Part shown: piece by piece, positions 14,524 to 16,241 of the stretch | How positions within the stretch are numbered: the first letter of the stretch is position 1 | Layout: every line of letters begins with the position of its first letter | Origin: Sulfurimonas sp. | GTDB lineage: Bacteria > Campylobacterota > Campylobacteria > Campylobacterales > Sulfurimonadaceae | DNA length: 16,241 bases | NCBI GenBank assembly: GCA_027083475.1 | Contig: JALWON010000302.1 | Coordinates: 1 to 16,241 of the forward strand | Direction of reading: 5' to 3' | The notes under the pieces: model-generated | What the model was told of the DNA's origin: nothing | The model's input: only the letters and a program-made list of their open reading frames with translations | Databases searched by the model: none | Position numbers and translations under genes: made by a program

Positions 14524-15741
14524 ATGAAAAAAGAAGTAAAAAAAGTCGTTTTAGCATACTCTGGTGGCTTAGACACAAGTGTGATTTTAAAATGGCTTCA
14601 AGATGAATACAAATGTGAAGTTGTCACTTTTACTGCTGACTTAGGTCAAGGAGAAGAGCTCGAGCCTGCTCGTGCAAAGGCACTAGAACTTGGCATCAAA
14701 CCTGAAAATATTTTCATAGATGACTTACGTGAAGAGTTCGTAAAAGACTTTGTTTTTCCTATGTTCCGTGCAAATACCATTTATGAGGGTGAGTACCTTT
14801 TAGGCACTTCTATTGCTCGTCCACTCATAGCAAAACGCCAAGCCGAGATTGCTAAAATCACTGGAGCTGATGGTGTCAGTCATGGAGCAACAGGAAAAGG
14901 AAATGACCAAGTGCGTTTTGAGATGGGTTATCTTGGCCAAGACTCTACTCTTACTATTATCGCACCATGGAGAGAATGGGATTTAAACTCGAGAGAAAAA
15001 CTTTTAGCCTATGCAGCAGAGCATGGCATTGCTATTGAGAAAAAAGGGAAAAAGTCACCATATTCTATGGATGCAAACCTTTTACATATCTCTTATGAAG
15101 GCGGGATTTTAGAAGACCCTTCAGCAGAACCAGAAGAGTCTATGTGGCTTTGGTCAAACTCCCCAGAAAAAGCTCCTGATGAAGCAGAGTACATCACCAT
15201 TGATTACAAAAAAGGAGACCCTGTTGCCCTCAACGGAAAAGAGTTAAGCCCAGCTACTATGCTCAAAACGCTCAATGAACTTGGTGGCAAACATGGGATT
15301 GGACGTGTGGACATTGTCGAAAACCGTTTTGTAGGGATGAAAGCCCGTGGTTGTTATGAAACACCAGGGGGAACAATCATGATCAAAGCACACCGTGCTA
15401 TTGAATCTATTACACTTGACCGTGAAGCAGCACACCTTAAAGATGAGATGATGCCAAAATATGCAAAACTTATCTATAATGGTTTTTGGTGGTCACCAGA
15501 ACGTGAAATGATGCAAGCGGCTATCAACCAAACGCAAGAGTATGTCAATGGTTCAGTTCGTCTCAAACTCTACAAAGGGAGTGTTATGGTTGTTGGACGT
15601 AGTTCTGATGTTTCTCTTTTTAATGCAGAGTATTCTACATTTGAAGAGGATGAAGTCTATAACCAAAAAGATGCCGAAGGCTTTATTAAACTCAATGCAC
15701 TGCGTTTCATTATTGAAGGCAAAGCAAGAAATAACAAATAA
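14524..15741 (+). CDS. argG: Argininosuccinate synthase
   Basis: This 405-residue enzyme joins citrulline and aspartate using ATP, the penultimate step of arginine synthesis. The ATP pyrophosphatase P-loop AYSGGLDTS is at 11-19, the second signature HGATGKGNDQVRFE at 120-133, and the rest follows the family through EGGILEDP, SPATML and the C-terminal VVGRSSD region. Length is typical (about 400). The start is an ATG with a weak GAG-type SD at 14511-14513. It has its own promoter after flaG and is followed after 24 bases by the FTR-like gene, which has a strong SD and may be co-transcribed. Nothing in the enzyme looks altered. Confidence 0.97.
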   Translation: MKKEVKKVVLAYSGGLDTSVILKWLQDEYKCEVVTFTADLGQGEELEPARAKALELGIKPENIFIDDLREEFVKDFVFPMFRANTIYEGEYLLGTSIARPLIAKRQAEIAKITGADGVSHGATGKGNDQVRFEMGYLGQDSTLTIIAPWREWDLNSREKLLAYAAEHGIAIEKKGKKSPYSMDANLLHISYEGGILEDPSAEPEESMWLWSNSPEKAPDEAEYITIDYKKGDPVALNGKELSPATMLKTLNELGGKHGIGRVDIVENRFVGMKARGCYETPGGTIMIKAHRAIESITLDREAAHLKDEMMPKYAKLIYNGFWWSPEREMMQAAINQTQEYVNGSVRLKLYKGSVMVVGRSSDVSLFNAEYSTFEEDEVYNQKDAEGFIKLNALRFIIEGKARNNK

Positions 15742-15765
15742 ATTTAAATCTACGAAGGAGAAAAA

Positions 15766-16241
15766 ATGAGTATAACAAAAATTGAGATGGATTCACCAGA
15801 GTTTATAGCGGAACTAGAAAAAACGATTAAGTTTACAGATAAAGTTGTGAAACAATTTAACTGGGAGTACAACCCACAAGCAGAAGTGAATGAGGGTGTA
15901 CAAATGGGTCTTGCTCGTAATAAGATGATGTACAACAAAAGATTTTGTCCATGTTTTATGGTAGAAGAAGTGGATGGAAAACCACAAAGTGTAGATGATA
16001 GAATTTGCCCTTGTAAACCAGCAATTGAACACGAAATTCCAGAGGGTGGAGTATGCCATTGTGGCATCTTTTGTACTCCAGAATTTGCTGCCAACAAACG
16101 ATTGGAACTTGGCATGGAAGAAGCGGTACAAACACATTCACGTGGTTTAACAAAAGAGGAGTGTCAAGCCCTTGTCAATCAAAGTGAAATTGACCCAGAT
16201 GAGTTAATAGCTCTCTTAGAGGCACGTGAACTTGGTATGGT
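15766..16241 (+). CDS. Ferredoxin-thioredoxin-reductase-like catalytic protein, 3' end outside window
   Basis: At least 158 residues are visible. The N-terminal 110 match the FTR catalytic-chain fold: the helical VNEGVQMGLARNK stretch (41-53), then CPC (61-63), CPC (81-83) and CHC (97-99), followed by GIFCTP. By analogy with plant-type FTR, Cys61, 81, 83 and 97 would hold a [4Fe-4S] cluster and Cys63-Cys99 the active disulfide. The spacers are 17 and 13 residues rather than the usual 16 and 8, and an extra Cys103 is present. The frame continues past the normal end of about 115 residues, so a further domain is attached. AAGGAG at 15755-15760 fixes ATG 15766. It probably reduces a thioredoxin-like partner with electrons from ferredoxin; the partner is unknown. 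Confidence 0.85.
   Translation, partial: MSITKIEMDSPEFIAELEKTIKFTDKVVKQFNWEYNPQAEVNEGVQMGLARNKMMYNKRFCPCFMVEEVDGKPQSVDDRICPCKPAIEHEIPEGGVCHCGIFCTPEFAANKRLELGMEEAVQTHSRGLTKEECQALVNQSEIDPDELIALLEARELGM

Noticed and set aside
15750..16153. Open frames on the minus strand opposite the FTR-like gene
   Set aside because: The + strand frame carries the intact CPC-CPC-CHC motif set and a strong SD, so the antisense frames are by-products.
1..16241. CRISPR array, tRNA or rRNA gene, insertion sequence, integrase or toxin-antitoxin pair
   Set aside because: No regularly spaced repeats, transposase or integrase motifs, terminal repeats or cloverleaf-like segments were seen by eye. A tRNAscan or Infernal run would be needed to exclude small RNAs fully.

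Overview
The window looks like a chromosomal segment of a free-living Campylobacterota (Epsilonproteobacteria), probably a Sulfurimonas-like organism. This rests on low GC, very tight gene packing, pseudopilin leaders of the KAFTLIE type (alanine rather than glycine before the cleavage site), a Campylobacter-style sigma-28 box ending in CGATAT, and the protein families present. No rRNA, tRNA, CRISPR array, insertion sequence or prophage was seen. The genus assignment is an impression, not a computed result.

Region 1 (1-7411, + strand) is one compact operon for the inner-membrane and pseudopilus parts of a type II secretion system (T2SS), in the unusual order F-K-L-M-N-C-E-I-J. Neighbouring genes overlap by 4 to 17 bases, apart from an 18-base gap between gspC and gspE. 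It holds the platform protein GspF, the pseudopilins K, I and J, the assembly proteins L, M, N and C, and the ATPase GspE. The secretin GspD, the major pseudopilin GspG, GspH and the prepilin peptidase are not in view. A partial unrecognised gene precedes gspF. The operon converges on, and overlaps by 17 bases, the next region.

Region 2 (7395-10057, - strand) is a coupled housekeeping pair: ligA (NAD-dependent DNA ligase) followed by tlyA (S4-domain ribose methyltransferase of rRNA). Region 3 (10153-12207, +) is a two-TM methyl-accepting chemotaxis protein with its own short promoter region. It ends three bases from a convergent operon, at a hairpin that could terminate in both directions.

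Region 4 (12211-13923, -) is a three-gene operon: an MFS exporter-like protein, a small three-helix membrane protein and a small soluble unknown protein, all overlapping. Its TATAAT box lies back-to-back with a textbook sigma-28 promoter that drives flaG on the + strand (region 5, 14021-14416). FlaG is followed by a hairpin that includes its stop codon. Region 6 (14489-16241, +) is argG with its own promoter, then a gene for a ferredoxin-thioredoxin-reductase-like catalytic protein that runs off the end of the window and appears to be fused to something more.

Most of the window is ordinary core genome. The parts worth a second look are the rearranged T2SS operon with Ala-leader pseudopilins, the overlapping divergent sigma-70/sigma-28 promoters with a T10 tract in the sigma-28 spacer, the probable bidirectional terminator inside a coding end, and the FTR-like fusion at the right edge.
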